This document shows, piece by piece, positions 44,358-63,134 of a DNA stretch of 64,000 bases. Below the pieces are notes generated by a model. The model made no database searches. It saw nothing but the letters and a program-made list of their open reading frames with translations, and was not told the DNA's origin. The stretch comes from Ypsolopha sequella (Eukaryota > Arthropoda > Insecta > Lepidoptera > Ypsolophidae): assembly GCA_934047225.1 (NCBI GenBank), contig OW204000.1:18680001-18744000 (forward strand). The letters are read 5' to 3'. Every line of letters starts with the position of its first letter. Position 1 is the first letter of the stretch. The position numbers were made by a program, and so were the translations under genes.

Positions 44358-45206
44358 CAAGATTTTCTTATTAGGGCCTGATAGATTTTAGTTTTTCAGA
44401 GGCCCAGACGAAATCAAAATCCAAAGTATATTTATTATAAATATTGACAATATTTTGGATTTTACTTAAAACTAATGTGAAAACAAGATATTGATAGTAC
44501 CATTTAACAATATTATTTATTTTCTGTAGGTTTGTTTTAGAGCATGACTTATGCATAATAAGTACCTAGTGGACGGCAGGAGGGAGTTGTGGATAATTTG
44601 TGTATTTAATTTTTATTACATTTTTGAAGTACTGGCCACTTATAAAAATTGCTTACAAATAAGCATTTACATCTCATTTACTTTTTTTTATCATAGACTT
44701 GTCTCATTGACATTTTAAACATTTGATATTGCATTTAATACTTGTACCTATTCTTAATCATAATTGAATTTTTTCATTACATCTCTAGTTAAAACAACAT
44801 TGATTCCTTTTTCAAAATGTGCTCTTATTTGAAAACCAAATTCCCTCCAAAATCTATCAGACCATCTCCGACATATAATATTAATAATATAGGCAGGTCC
44901 CCTCTAGACCAATATGCTAGTTACGCCAATGGGTGACCTCCCTAGTTTTAACAGAAATATGATATGCCCAATTCTATGATGTGCCGATGACATATACATG
45001 AATATGTTTGATCTATTGTTATCTATTGTTTTAATTAAATAAATAACCCAAGGAAACCTCTTAATTTTTAATTGTTATGAAATTTTTAATGCCACTTTTA
45101 TATGCCATGTTTCATATAATTTTTAATGATATTTAGAGATCACATTTTTGGACAAACGCCAACTAAAATATTCTTATAGAAATTAATGGTAAAGTATTTA
45201 TAAAGC

Positions 45207-45247
45207 TTTCTTATATTTCAGGTAAATTAAATTTTTGATGTTGAAAG
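45207..45247 (+). other. 3' splice site and 5' UTR of the 744-codon gene
   Basis: A pyrimidine-rich run ending TATATTTCAG (AG at 45220-45221) is followed by 26 nt of untranslated sequence and then the ATG. This fits a spliced leader exon upstream, within 41.4-45.2 kb; the donor was not identified. Confidence 0.55.
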
Positions 45248-47482
45248 ATGTCTGTGCCTTCTCTAAAAAATATCGCATTTAATAATGTCCTTTTAAATCT
45301 TTGGAAGGATTCTGAATTACCAACATTGATAGCTAAGTTTGCAGTTAAAAAGAAGTGCAAAAAGTTATTCAATGAAAGCTTTATTAACAAAAATTTTGAT
45401 CTCATTGAACTTGAGCTGGAAAAAGTCTCAGATGATTTTGCAAAAATAACACATGTGCCATGGATCATAAAAACTAAACTTTTAGTGGCTCTGAATGGCC
45501 TTAATGACAGTATTAAAGATTTCGCAATAATGTCTGCTGTTGGGCTCCAAAGAAACACCATAAAAAATGGGAAATTTTGTATTTCAAATGTTATCCTTAG
45601 CCAGAATGGGGACATAGATGGAGCCAAAACAATCCTTAATGTTATGAAGAAATCAAAATTTAATGTAATGTATAAGAGTCAATTCCCTGGGCAGCTTGGT
45701 GTTGATCAAAGTAAGGTTTTAGAAATATTTCACCATTTTAAAGAACGAGTCACTAAAACTGGAAAGATAAATGGCAGTGAAGCCAAAAAATTACAAAATA
45801 TAGAAAGAGATATCTTTTTAATGATGGATCCTCTCACTTTCTGGAATACATTTATAAATACACAAAAATTAAGTAGAGCAGAAGCTTTGCGTTCTATGAC
45901 ACACATGGAGTTTGCAGCATGGATTGGCAATGTAGAAGCTCTCAAATTGTTTTTTGAATTAAAGTTAGAAAAATTACGGCCGCAAGCACTGGAGAAAGCT
46001 GCTAAATATGCTCTTCTAAAATTCTCATTATATGAACATACTATTGTTTTCTTCTATGAAAATTTAGAACCTTGTACATGGAATAACCTACTGCATGATA
46101 ATTTTCAAGCTATATTTCACTGCTTGCTTAGCTCCTGGAACTATAGACATTTATGCTTGAAATTTTTCAAAGATGTAAAAGCGTCTCTAGATGTTAAAAC
46201 TTACAGGTCACTGCTTTCCCGGATTGGTTTTACATGGTATCAAAGTAGATTTGAATACTATGATGTCATCCAGATAATACAGTCAATTTGGTTGGACACT
46301 CCCGATGATTTTAAAGAAGATCATGATGTATCATTTGTGATTATACCCGAAATAATACTGATCAAATGTGATTTTCAGGTTTTACCGCATTTTATTGCTA
46401 CTTATAATCAGGAGAAGCAAAAAGAAATAATAGGATTGATTTTGTTTGGTCTAATAACATCATCCAATGAACGTTTGATCAGGCACGTATTCGAGTATGT
46501 AGAGCCTTTGGGATTTTACTTTGTAGATTGCAAAGATTTCCTAACAAAAAAGCTGCTCAAAAAATTCCTATTGATGGAGGCAAGGAAATCTTATAGTAAA
46601 AGTTATGAGAATCTAGAGAAAGTTAGAGAATTCATTAGGATATGTGATGCCGGTGAAGCTGTTTCGTATGAAGATTTATTCAATGATAGAGACTTTATTG
46701 TAGAACTTTTTGTTCAAATGTCCCAAAAAAAAGATATGGATTTGTTTCTGAAATGGGGGCTTAAAAACGAGAGCGAAATTGAAGACTTTGTACAGAAACT
46801 CATCAAAGATGGTTTGGTCAATGATATATACGATCAGAGACTTCTTGAGAATGAAAATGTAGAAACTGCTTATGACATATTTGAAATGTTGGTCTTGACT
46901 GGAAAACAAATAGTTGCAATTGAACAAAGCGTTTCTGATAATCCACAAGTCATTACATATTTTTTAATAAATTTACTAGAAACAGATAAAATATCCTGTA
47001 CAAAAGAGCACATGACAAGATTTTTTCCAAATTACGAAAAGCAAAAAGCGTTTATGGAGAATTTCTTGTTGAATGATTCTGGTTATGGTTTACGTGCAAT
47101 TTACGAAATGTTCCTACGAATGGCAAATTTATTGGAAAATAAAAGTCCGGAATTAAGGGAGCCTTGGGACTTATTTGACTACTTAGCAACCATAAGGAAT
47201 AATTGGTTAACGCAATACGAATTGGTTTCTAGATTTGAAACAGTACTTCAAGAAAAAGGCCATCCCAATTTAAATCCATTCAAGATAAGGATCAAAGACC
47301 AACTTCCTGAACCAAAACAACAGTCGAGGGCTGTTGTAAATGCTCTTTACAGAGGCTTCAGAGCAATGCTACAAAAAAAATTTGGAGGAATATATTTTGT
47401 TAGAAATGCTAACTTAAGTCTTTTCAGTTTAAGTGCAATGATGATAGATGAAGTCAATATTAACGTGCCATCAGTCTTGTGA
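45248..47482 (+). CDS. Unrecognised 744-residue single-coding-exon protein, alpha-helical
   Basis: I do not recognise this family. It is an uninterrupted 744-codon frame rich in Lys, Phe, Leu and Glu, with predicted amphipathic helices throughout and no signal peptide, membrane segment, zinc site or transposase/RT motif. Residues about 216-238 (SMTHMEFAAWIGNVEALK) resemble one degenerate ankyrin repeat (...HxAAxxGNxEalkLLL), and the alternating helix pattern suggests an alpha-solenoid. An acceptor (TTCTTATATTTCAG) ends 26 nt before the ATG, so the message probably has a noncoding 5' exon. The start has A at -3 (AAGATG). Codon use is AT-rich like the neighbouring exons. Poly(A)-type signals follow in 47500-47640. 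It is head-to-head with Cyri and tail-to-tail with FAM135. Alternatives are a domesticated or laterally acquired gene, or a lineage-restricted multigene member. Confidence 0.75.
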   Translation: MSVPSLKNIAFNNVLLNLWKDSELPTLIAKFAVKKKCKKLFNESFINKNFDLIELELEKVSDDFAKITHVPWIIKTKLLVALNGLNDSIKDFAIMSAVGLQRNTIKNGKFCISNVILSQNGDIDGAKTILNVMKKSKFNVMYKSQFPGQLGVDQSKVLEIFHHFKERVTKTGKINGSEAKKLQNIERDIFLMMDPLTFWNTFINTQKLSRAEALRSMTHMEFAAWIGNVEALKLFFELKLEKLRPQALEKAAKYALLKFSLYEHTIVFFYENLEPCTWNNLLHDNFQAIFHCLLSSWNYRHLCLKFFKDVKASLDVKTYRSLLSRIGFTWYQSRFEYYDVIQIIQSIWLDTPDDFKEDHDVSFVIIPEIILIKCDFQVLPHFIATYNQEKQKEIIGLILFGLITSSNERLIRHVFEYVEPLGFYFVDCKDFLTKKLLKKFLLMEARKSYSKSYENLEKVREFIRICDAGEAVSYEDLFNDRDFIVELFVQMSQKKDMDLFLKWGLKNESEIEDFVQKLIKDGLVNDIYDQRLLENENVETAYDIFEMLVLTGKQIVAIEQSVSDNPQVITYFLINLLETDKISCTKEHMTRFFPNYEKQKAFMENFLLNDSGYGLRAIYEMFLRMANLLENKSPELREPWDLFDYLATIRNNWLTQYELVSRFETVLQEKGHPNLNPFKIRIKDQLPEPKQQSRAVVNALYRGFRAMLQKKFGGIYFVRNANLSLFSLSAMMIDEVNINVPSVL

Positions 47483-47741
47483 TTAATATCATTTCTGATA
47501 AATATGTACTTACTTACCTACTAATTGTAAAAATAACATTAAAAATGCAATATTTTTATGTTGCGTGTTGCTTACTATGTTCGTTTTTGATTAAATGTTT
47601 ATATTTCTACTTCATACATTATAATGTGCTTTAATTTTTACCACGGAACACTTATTTTTACGCTTCGGTGTCTATCTAAAATTCCAAATGTCCATTGGCT
47701 GTTGACATTTGACATTTTACGGTTGGGTTTGACATTAGCTG

Positions 47742-49046
47742 TTGACATTTGACATTTTACGCTTGGGTTTCTTTTTAGGGTTTCGTACACGAAAGGTGCC
47801 AAACGGGTCCTTATTACTATATGTCTGTCCATCTGTTACGGGGGTTACGGGGGTCGCGGTAAAGGGCGAAGATACAGAGTTCTTCAATGTCAGCTATGGA
47901 GTCAAGCAAGGCTGCGTGCTGGCGCCCATTCTCTTTGCCCTTTACTTTGCCGTGGTAGTTCGGGAAGCCTTGCAATCAGTGCCCGACGGTATCCGTATTC
48001 GTTTTCGCACCGACGGCGGTGTTTTCAACTTAGCCAGGCTGAAAGCATACACCAAAGTGTGTCTTACCACCATAACGGAGATAATGTACGCAGATGACCT
48101 GTGTTTCGTGGCGGAATCCTCAGATGATCTACAGCGCTTAATGTCGAGCCTCGATGAGATATGTCGGCGTTTTGGCCTAAAAATCAGTGTTAAGAAAACC
48201 GAAGTGATGGTTCAAAACACTCTCAGTGCGCCAGTCGATATAAAACTCGGTGAGGCATCGCTGAAGCAAGTAGAGAAATTCAAATATCTGGGGAGCACGA
48301 TTACATCCAAGTGCCATCTTGACGACGAAGTCAACAGCAGTATAGGAGCAGCTGCTGCAGCCTACGGCAAACTTCGTCCCAAGGTGTTCCGGTCACATGA
48401 CCTAAAGCTCCATACAAAGGTCTCTGTGTACATGGCGATAGTTTTGCCTAATCTTCTCTATGCCTCCGAATCGTGGTGTCCATACCGGAAGCATATTCGC
48501 ACACTGGATAAGTTCCACCTTAAATGCCTGCGTGACGTCCAGAACATCCACTGGTCGGACCGTGTGAGAAACACGGAAGTTCTGCGACGTGCTGATGTCG
48601 GTGGGATTGAGGCCTATCTAATGAGCTGTCAGCTGCGATGGTGTGGCCATGTTTCCCGAATGTCTGATGCCAGGGTGGCTAAGCGCATCTTCTACTCCGA
48701 ACTGCAGGAAGGGAAACGGAAACAGGGCGGCCAATTTCTGCGGTATAAAGATGTGCTTAACCGCCACATGAAGAAATGTGCAATAGACCCAGCACAATGG
48801 GAAACACTGGCAGCAGACAGACCACATTGGAGGCAGGCTGTGAACACTAAGGTGTATGCTTTCGGGTCGATTAGACGCGCTGAGCTCGACACAAAACGAG
48901 ACCAGCTTAAGGCCCGACCACCAGTGGCCATCAATTATAATATAGTTGGAGGGGTGTTGACGTGCAGTGAATGTGGCCGCACGTTCACCGCAAAAATCGG
49001 CTACGTCAGCCACGTGAGGGCTCATCAGCGCCGCTCTCAGCATTGA
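47742..49046 (+). pseudogene. LINE reverse transcriptase C-terminal half with zinc finger
   Basis: The frame is 434 codons, but roughly the first 37 come from unrelated flanking repeat. Genuine RT sequence starts at [16 protein letters not shown] motif B is [10 protein letters not shown] and the catalytic motif is [10 protein letters not shown]; the thumb region has [11 protein letters not shown]. The C-terminus holds one C2H2 finger, CSECGRTF...HVRAH. The endonuclease and RT palm motifs 0-2 are missing. The zinc finger is thought to help target RNA/DNA binding in such LINEs. Its higher G+C and clean frame compared with the neighbours suggest recent arrival. Confidence 0.83.
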
Positions 49047-49110
49047 CAGTCGCTGTGACCGAAAACGGCCTTGAAGAATTGATTGATTGATTGATTTATT
49101 GACGGGGGTC
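47855..49110 (+). mobile_element. 5'-truncated LINE with C-terminal C2H2 finger
   Basis: LINE remnant starting in the middle of the RT domain and ending in a TTGA/ATTG microsatellite tail (49077-49102). The upstream junction lies in a degraded GGGTTCCGTAC-type repeat near 47765-47855. Confidence 0.8.
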
Positions 49111-49235
49111 TACAGCTTCAGCCGTAAAAGGTAGCCAGTTGAAATTTTCATAGAATACGTGTTATTACATTGTATAAAGGCAAACTAAAAAAATTAACAA
49201 ACAAACAAAAAACAAGCATATACGAGTAATATACC

Positions 49236-49345
49236 GTCATATATATATTAATTTACTATAGTTTTTTATATATAATTATATATTTATTATATAATTATAT
49301 ATTTATTATATAATTATATATTTATATATTTTATGTATAAATATA
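49236..49345. repeat. AT minisatellite
   Basis: About three units of a 19-bp ATAATTATATATTTATTAT repeat in A+T-only sequence. Confidence 0.75.
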
Positions 49346-49515
49346 TACATAAATGAGACACAGTTATTATGAGATAAGATAACACAATAGAGTTCAAGAT
49401 ATATTTCGGGCCCCATTGGGCCCGGCATCAGTTTGAGTAACTCCAATTATGTATATTTACCTATATAATTATATATAAAAAACAAAAGAAACAAGCTGAT
49501 AAAGGCAATATATAT

Positions 49516-49774
49516 AAAGTCTTTCAATTTAAATTGAAAGTAATTTAGGAGGTGATTCAGTATCGTTAATACATCACATTCCACTGCAAAGTACATTTTT
49601 TTGCGCGAACTTTTTCTTCACTTGTCCATACAAACTGAGTCAGCTGATCGGACCACTTTGTTCTGAGAAGTGAAAAAAAAGTTCGCGCAAAAAAAAGTGC
49701 TTTGCAGTGGAATGTGATGTATTAACGATACTGCATTACTTCCTAAATTACTTTCAATTTAAAGTGAAAGACCT
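49516..49774. mobile_element. Foldback MITE, CTTTCAATTTAAA family
   Basis: About 260 bp with arms of about 110 bp including CCACTGCAAAG and TTTTTTGCGCGAACTTTTT. Its right arm was afterwards duplicated at 49856-49933. Confidence 0.72.
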
Positions 49775-49933
49775 TATATATACATTTTTAATGTCATTTA
49801 CTATAACGTTTTTAGGGTTCAGTACCCGTATTTTGTGGTAGTGGAATGGAATGTGGAATGCAGTGGAATGTGATGTATTAACGATACCGCATTACTTCCG
49901 CATTACTTTCAATTTAAAGTGCAAGACCTTATA

Positions 49934-50123
49934 CAAGGTGACTTTTTGATCATCGTCCAAATTCATACTGGAGGCTTGATAAGTGATCAGTATCTTGGAT
50001 CAGTAACAATTTTTGTGAAATTCGTATAATGAAATTTCGGCTTCCCATGTAAATTCAGTTCCAGTCCCGAGTGAATCACTATGGGGGGTCAAAATTTCAT
50101 TTTACGAATTTCACCAAAATTGT
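49934..50123. mobile_element. Foldback MITE, same family as 18742-19011, half copy
   Basis: Left arm and centre only; the right arm is cut off inside a 150-bp tandem duplication (see findings). Confidence 0.7.
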
Positions 50124-50195
50124 TTTTAATGTCATTTACTATAACGTTTTTAGGGTTCAGTACCCGTATTTTGTGGTAGTACGGGACCATAATAG

Positions 50196-50717
50196 GTGGT
50201 AGAGCTGATGCCGAGCTCGACTGTGGAGGTACCACTATCTTACTTGGTGACCACCTCGAAGTAATTCGGGGGAGAGTAAGACGACAGCTCACAGGCAAAA
50301 AACCAGGTGGCACACAGTGCACAGAACTTTTTGCTGGAAAAGCAAGCAATTGGTCAAGAATAACAATAAAAAAATATGAATAAATATAAATATCACTTTG
50401 AAAAAAAAAGTCTGTGTAGGAAATTTTCACTCTAGGGTAGACATTGTCTACCCTGGCGTCATATTTTTTTTTTCAAAGTGGTATTTACATTTTTTTATAT
50501 TTTTTTCTTGTTGTTCTTGACCAATTGTTTGCTTTTCCAGCAAAAAGTTCTGTGCACGCCACTCTGCCTGGGACCGATTAATGGCGGTATATCCATCTCT
50601 AATAGCCGGATCTTATATGAAACAGACTGGTGACGGGCAGCGGCGTCACTGGTGCGAGGGATTCGGCACCGCGCTCACCAACCCGCCTGCCCATCGTGTG
50701 TGAGTATGGGCAACCCC
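50196..50717 (+). mobile_element. SINE-like repeat, copy 3, split by a foldback element
   Basis: Left part 50196-50312 and right part about 50566-50717 of the SINE-like repeat, separated by a second copy of the foldback seen at 40664-40917. The right end is truncated near GAGTATGGGCAA. Confidence 0.65.
50313..50565. mobile_element. Second copy of the hAT-type foldback MITE
   Basis: Same arms as 40664-40917 (AACTTTTTGCTGGAAAAGC) with eroded outermost bases. It is nested in SINE-like copy 3, so it is younger than that SINE. Confidence 0.75.
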
Positions 50718-50734
50718 CCTCCAAATGAAGTACA

Positions 50735-51150
50735 CTCCTAATAAATGGCCCCCAGTTCCCGGCAGCTCCACTAAAAGGCTTGATCCGCCGATTTAAAGTC
50801 GCTCAACGAGCAATGGAGCGGGCTATGCTTGGGATATCTTTGATGGATAAAATTCGAAACGAAGATATCCGTCAGAGATCGAAGGTGATCGACATAGCCT
50901 GCCGAATCAGAAAGTTGAAGTGGCAGTGGACTGGCCATATTTGTCGCCGACGTGATAACTGTTGGGGCCGTAAGGCATTGGAATGGAGACCACGTACAGC
51001 TAAGCGCAGCGTAGGCCGACCTCGTGCCCGCTGGACTGACGATGTGAAGGACGTTGCGGGTGGCGGCTGGATGAGGATGACTGAGGACCGCCAAGAGTGG
51101 CGTAATATTGGGGAGGCCTATGTCCAGCAGTGGACGAATACGGGCTGATG
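50735..51150 (+). mobile_element. RTE-type LINE 3' end fragment
   Basis: Open frame 50780-51148 encodes the typical end of lepidopteran endonuclease-reverse transcriptases: FKVAQRAMERAMLGISL, KWQWTGHICRR, GRPRARWTDDVKDVAG, and finally AYVQQWTNTG. The tail is GATGGAT repeats. Everything upstream of the thumb region is missing. Confidence 0.8.
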
Positions 51151-51656
51151 GATAGATGGATGGACGGGACCATTTGTGCGCGAGTCCGACTCACACTTGG
51201 CCAAATCATTTTATACACTCATGGACATATTTAGGGGAACGCAAGAAAGGGTTCGATTCATTCAAGATTTTTTGGTCACTATTATTTTTTTTATTGCGTG
51301 TTAACGTTTTGTGTTTTCCTTTCGAAAAACAATCCCTTTGCTATCTTTATGCAAGATTTGGGTCTAATTAGTAATTAGCGCATCAGTTAAAAAGAAATGC
51401 TAGCGAAACAAAACTCACGAGTTAAGTCCTTAGTGATCATAGAGGAGACAAATTGTTTTCCTCTATGTTAGTGTTAGACAAAAATATTGTTTTTTAATTG
51501 ACTCAACTAAAACTCTTCTGAAAATTACTTTACTACTCGATTTATTGCACGTAATGTATAAGTCTAAAACTTTCATAAAGTCAGAAAAGTTAGAATAAAT
51601 ATTACTTTTGGAAATGTCAATGCAAGAAATTAACAAGTAACACATAAGTAATGAAA

Positions 51657-51949
51657 AAATCGGCCAAGTGCGAGTTGGACTCGCGCACGAAGGGTTCCGT
51701 ACCATTATCTATAAAAACGGCAAAAAAATATGTCTGTTGTATGGGAGCCCCCTTAAATATTTATTTTATTCTGTTTTTTAGTATTTGTTGTTGTAGTGGC
51801 AACAGAAATACATCATCTGTGAAAATTTCAACTGTCTAACTATCACGGTTCATGAGATACAGCCTGGTGACAGACGGACAGACAGACGGACAGCGGAGTC
51901 TTAGGGTCCCGTTGGTTACCCTTTGGGTACGGAACCCTAGAAACCATGA
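51657..51949 (+). repeat. GGGTTCCGTACC dispersed repeat, full copy
   Basis: Starts CGGCCAAGTGCGAGT, ends GGGTACGGAACCCTAG, with GACAGACGGACA repeats before the end. Partial copies are at 27542-27605, 39475-39530, 47765-47845 and 59685-59758; a long one is at 58503-58752. Confidence 0.7.
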
Positions 51950-52106
51950 AAAAATCTAGTAACTTCAAATTTACTTTTGCGTTCCTCTAATTTTGTCTTG
52001 GAGTGTATGTGAAAAATATTTATTGCATAACGTGCTTCTTTTTTAGACAGACCATGTCGATTGATGATGATGAGTGATGGATTTCAAAAACACTGACAAA
52101 ACCTGC

Positions 52107-52436
52107 GGGCGTATTATGTTGCCAACTGTACAGGGTGTCAATCATCAAAAACATAGATAAACTATCGAATTCCGATCGTCTAAGGATATGTTAGCACGTG
52201 ACGACACAGTTCGTAAATAGTTCAATAACCACTAAACGTAATTTTGCCTATTATCAAAAACATAGATAAAGACTGAACTTTTAAAATTGCCTTTAGTGGT
52301 TATTGAACTATTTACGAACTGTGTCGTCACTTCAAGTGCGAACATATCCTTAGACAATCGGAATTCGATAGTATATCTATGTTTTTGATGATAGGCACCC
52401 AGTCCAGTTGGCAACTAAAGATACATAATAGAAGGG
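52107..52436. mobile_element. Foldback MITE, same family, rearranged copy
   Basis: Contains one nearly complete copy (right) and an inverted partial one (left) meeting near 52240. Confidence 0.62.
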
Positions 52437-52788
52437 CGAGGGTTAATAATTTCAACATTACTTTTCTCATAAGAACTAAAAAACTCATCTATTTCTGATA
52501 CTTTATTTATTATCATATGTAGGTGTTTTACATCGAAACATTGCCATTAAATAATGCATAATAATAATATAGTATTTTACAAATTGTCGTGTCTTATTTA
52601 CAGATTTACTGATCAATTTAATTTTGTAATTAATTATATTGTTTTATACACACCTACAGTTATGTTTCACGGTTGCCATGAGCAAAATTGAGGTATATTA
52701 ATAACTATAACTGTAAATTACTTTCATGAAAATCAATAACGTTGCGAAATATAATATCAAAACAACATGTAAATAAGTGTTTACAGTG

Positions 52789-52933
52789 CTCCCAAAGTAA
52801 TAATGCGCATACAAATCTATAGCCGAGCGACCGGACGTACCACGTGACCGTATTGATTGTATAGAAAGTGTAAGGAAATACGAACTTTGCCGAACAGTGG
52901 CGAAGATTTATATGCGCATTATTACTTTGGGAG
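52789..52933. mobile_element. Foldback MITE, ATAATGCGCATACAAATCT family, copy 2
   Basis: 145 bp, ends CTCCCAAAGTAATAATGCGC and complement. The interior matches copy 1 in inverted order. Confidence 0.73.
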
Positions 52934-53992
52934 TACCTTAGACAACAAATTTGAGAATAACATATTCTATTTTATTTAGAAATAATTCTAAATAGTACGA
53001 ATTTTATCGAAACTTAAGTACTAATAGGTAATTTTAATGATCGTATATTTTAAAGGTTTCAGTCTAACATTCGATAAAAAATTACAATAATTACTAATTC
53101 TAACGTTTATATTATTAAGGCTATGGCCCCCCCATCGGGACCTTATCAGCTCTATTTCAATAAATTAATTAAAAACTCGTAACATAGATCTACAAAATCA
53201 AGGACTAGGTACTTAGTACTCTTATTGACTCTATTTTTTACATTCCAATGTTATTAATCCATGGCGAAAAAACTAAAGGCCCTTTCCGTTAAACAAATAT
53301 CTACCTAAATATTTTCACGCTTTTCTTTCTTTCGATTGACGACAATAAATCAAGATACACGATCAATAATATTAGGATTTACAAATAACACCTATAGTTC
53401 CCTACATTATCTAAATTGTAGCCTTAATTATTTGGTGTAAAGATCCATATTATTCTAGTAAAATGCTTCCTTCACTGATGTCCATGCAGTTCGCCGTAGT
53501 TTCATCTTTTTTTAATTTAATTATGACTAATTCGAATTATCACACGTTTTGGTAATCATGATTTAAATCAAGCGCATGACTTGATCAGACTCGCTCTATC
53601 TTTATCGAAATGTTTGGCGTTTTTTTTTTGTGTCTTGATATCGAAAAGAAAATCGACCATTCTTTATTTTCGCTGACCATAAACAAGCCTTGTTCTTTAA
53701 AGAGGTTGCACCTCCTCTATGGTAAACGGATTTGAAACGGCGTTAAAATGGGGTATTTCGAAAAAAAAATACGGACTATCGAACTTAGGGAAGACGTTTG
53801 TGTAATTTGCTAGCAAGAGTCATTTATAATAGGTATTTGAAAAGATTATTCTAGATTTTCGTTCTCCTGTATTTTTGTGCATAGACTATAATCTTATACA
53901 TGTTGCTCTAAAACTCTCTAGAATCAAATTATTCAACTGTCTGTCTGTTTAGAATAGTGTATATTTTTTCCATAATCTCCCATTTCTATAAC

Positions 53993-54957
53993 GTGTGCGT
54001 TACGCCAGCGGCATGTTGTCGCTTTTCAGGATTACGGCGGCCGCTTTTATGTAGTCTTTCGAATTTAGTCGGTTAATCGTGTGATTTGTTTTCCTGATTA
54101 TTTTTTCTTATATTTCAGTAGATATTAGGTTTTTTCATCTGAAAATCTGAGGATAGACAATTTAATAAAGGTCTAATTCCTAGTCGAATCATTTATATCG
54201 TCAATTAATTATAACTCATGTACTGTAGCCGATTCTGAAGGCTTTAACTTTAGTTTTAGTGCTGTCAAAACTAAATTTTCATCTTTGCAAAATAGTTCAT
54301 AAGTGTGAAGAACAGAAGCTAAATTACTTTGGAAAAGTTTAAGTCTTGACAGCACTAAAACTAAAGTTAAAGCCTTCAGAATCGGCTTTATTAGAGCGTT
54401 ACATTATATCGTAGCCAGATTTTTATTAAAATGGAATAAGACTTTATGGAGTGGTAATAGATACTTCAAATTTCACAAGATGATTTGAGTTCACAAAAGG
54501 TACACAACACCATAATTGCTTAGTTTTTTCTCATTGAACCGCAAAGATAGATTTTAGGGTTTTTGAAAAAAAAAAAAAAAAAAAACCCAACGGTGCCGAT
54601 TACAGAAAAAATAAAATTGCACTAATTTGGAACTAATTAAGACATTTAAGAGATACAGCAATTCGCTAAACGTTACCCCAGCGACATCTTGAATAACTTC
54701 GAAACCTCAAGAGGCACTAATTTTGTTTTTGGGCACAATTAGGCACTAATTATATCTATCTAAGTAGCTAGTTAGTATTTAGAACATGCCGCTGGGGTAA
54801 AGTTACTCCAGCGAAATCTGTTTTTTCGTGAATGAAATCGGATCGGCTGGAGGCACTAATTCTAAATTTAGACACAATTACACGAGATGAGTTACTAATT
54901 ATCTGTAAAGCCGCGAAATCCTGAAAAGCGACAATATGCTGCTGGCGTCATGCACAC
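53993..54957. mobile_element. 965-bp DNA transposon with 47-bp inverted termini
   Basis: Left terminus GTGTGCGTTACGCCAGCGGC and inverted right terminus GTGTGCATGACGCCAGCAGC; both continue into TTGTCGCTTTTCAGGATT. Internal near-repeats of the CCCAGCGACATCT type are at about 54675 and 54805. A foldback (54228-54386) is nested inside. No ORF. Confidence 0.75.
54228..54386. mobile_element. Foldback MITE, GATTCTGAAGGCTTTAA family, copy 2
   Basis: Nested in the 53993-54957 transposon; arms GCCGATTCTGAAGGC and complement. Confidence 0.75.
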
Positions 54958-54992
54958 CTTTATGACGCGCCAGCCAGTATACTACTATAATA

Positions 54993-55141
54993 GCCGATTC
55001 TGAAGGCTTTAATTTCAGTTTTAGTGCTGTCAAAACTTAAAATTTTCCAAAGGAATTTAATTTCTGTTCCTAACATTTAAAGACTAGAAAATTAAGTTTT
55101 AAGTTTTGACAGCACTAAAACTAAAATTAATCAGAATCGGC
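54993..55141. mobile_element. Foldback MITE, GATTCTGAAGGCTTTAA family, copy 3
   Basis: The right arm has lost AGCCT. Lies 35 bp outside the 965-bp transposon. Confidence 0.72.
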
Positions 55142-55171
55142 TTTATTGTACTGTTATTTAAAATGTAGATA

Positions 55172-55339
55172 CAGGGGCTCTACCGCGTAATTCTCATTTG
55201 TATCAACTTGAAGCAAATGCATGCGAAATTCAACGCGTGCAAAAGAGATGGCATATTAGGCGGGCGTCGTCGCACGCACGTCAAATTTCAATCTCAAGTT
55301 GATGTTGATGAAAATGAGAATTAGGCGGTAGACCCGCTG
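55172..55339. mobile_element. Foldback MITE, CAGCGGGTCTACC family, copy 2
   Basis: Inverted relative to 3712-3880; both arms present. Confidence 0.72.
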
Positions 55340-55639
55340 TTGTTTAAATGCACATATTAGTCAGCCATACAAGGCTTTTAAAATGTTGGTCCTTCGAGCG
55401 GCATCCTCTGTTCTTTGTTATAAAAACAACTAAAGCCCAGTGCAGATGACACGATTTTGACTCAGATCTGACATCGACTAACCTGTGGAATTTATCGCCA
55501 ACGGCTTCAACATCACCCAATAATTTGATTAGTAAATCGGAAAAAATCGTGCTGTATGTACTTGGCTTAAAATGAAAATAAAAAAAGTCTTTCTCGTGAC
55601 CAGCTTGTGGCACTGCATGAAAATACACTGCTAGTGAGT

Positions 55640-62910
<7,271 letters not shown>

Positions 62911-63134
62911 TTACCTAAATCCTAAGAAGCAAAAATATAAGGGGTAGTATTTAAACGAGCTAATATAAATTTAAGGTGTCGAAAATACTGAATATAGCGT
63001 ACTAAAATACTAAGTGGGCGAATAAAAATGTTGAAAACTGCGACATGAAAATACAAATTTGAGTTGCATTGAATAATTCTCAGGCGAACAATTTTCTATT
63101 TTAGTGACCATTTAATTTTAAGTAATAAAACTAG

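Larger units (their letters stand above)
51151..53992. other. Intergenic, between orphan gene and FAM135
   Basis: Besides the listed repeats, 52934-53992 is AT-rich with no ORF or repeat that I can define. Confidence 0.35.

Noticed and set aside
45211..45627. 138-codon antisense ORF over the orphan gene start
   Set aside because: Shadow of the 744-codon frame on the opposite strand.
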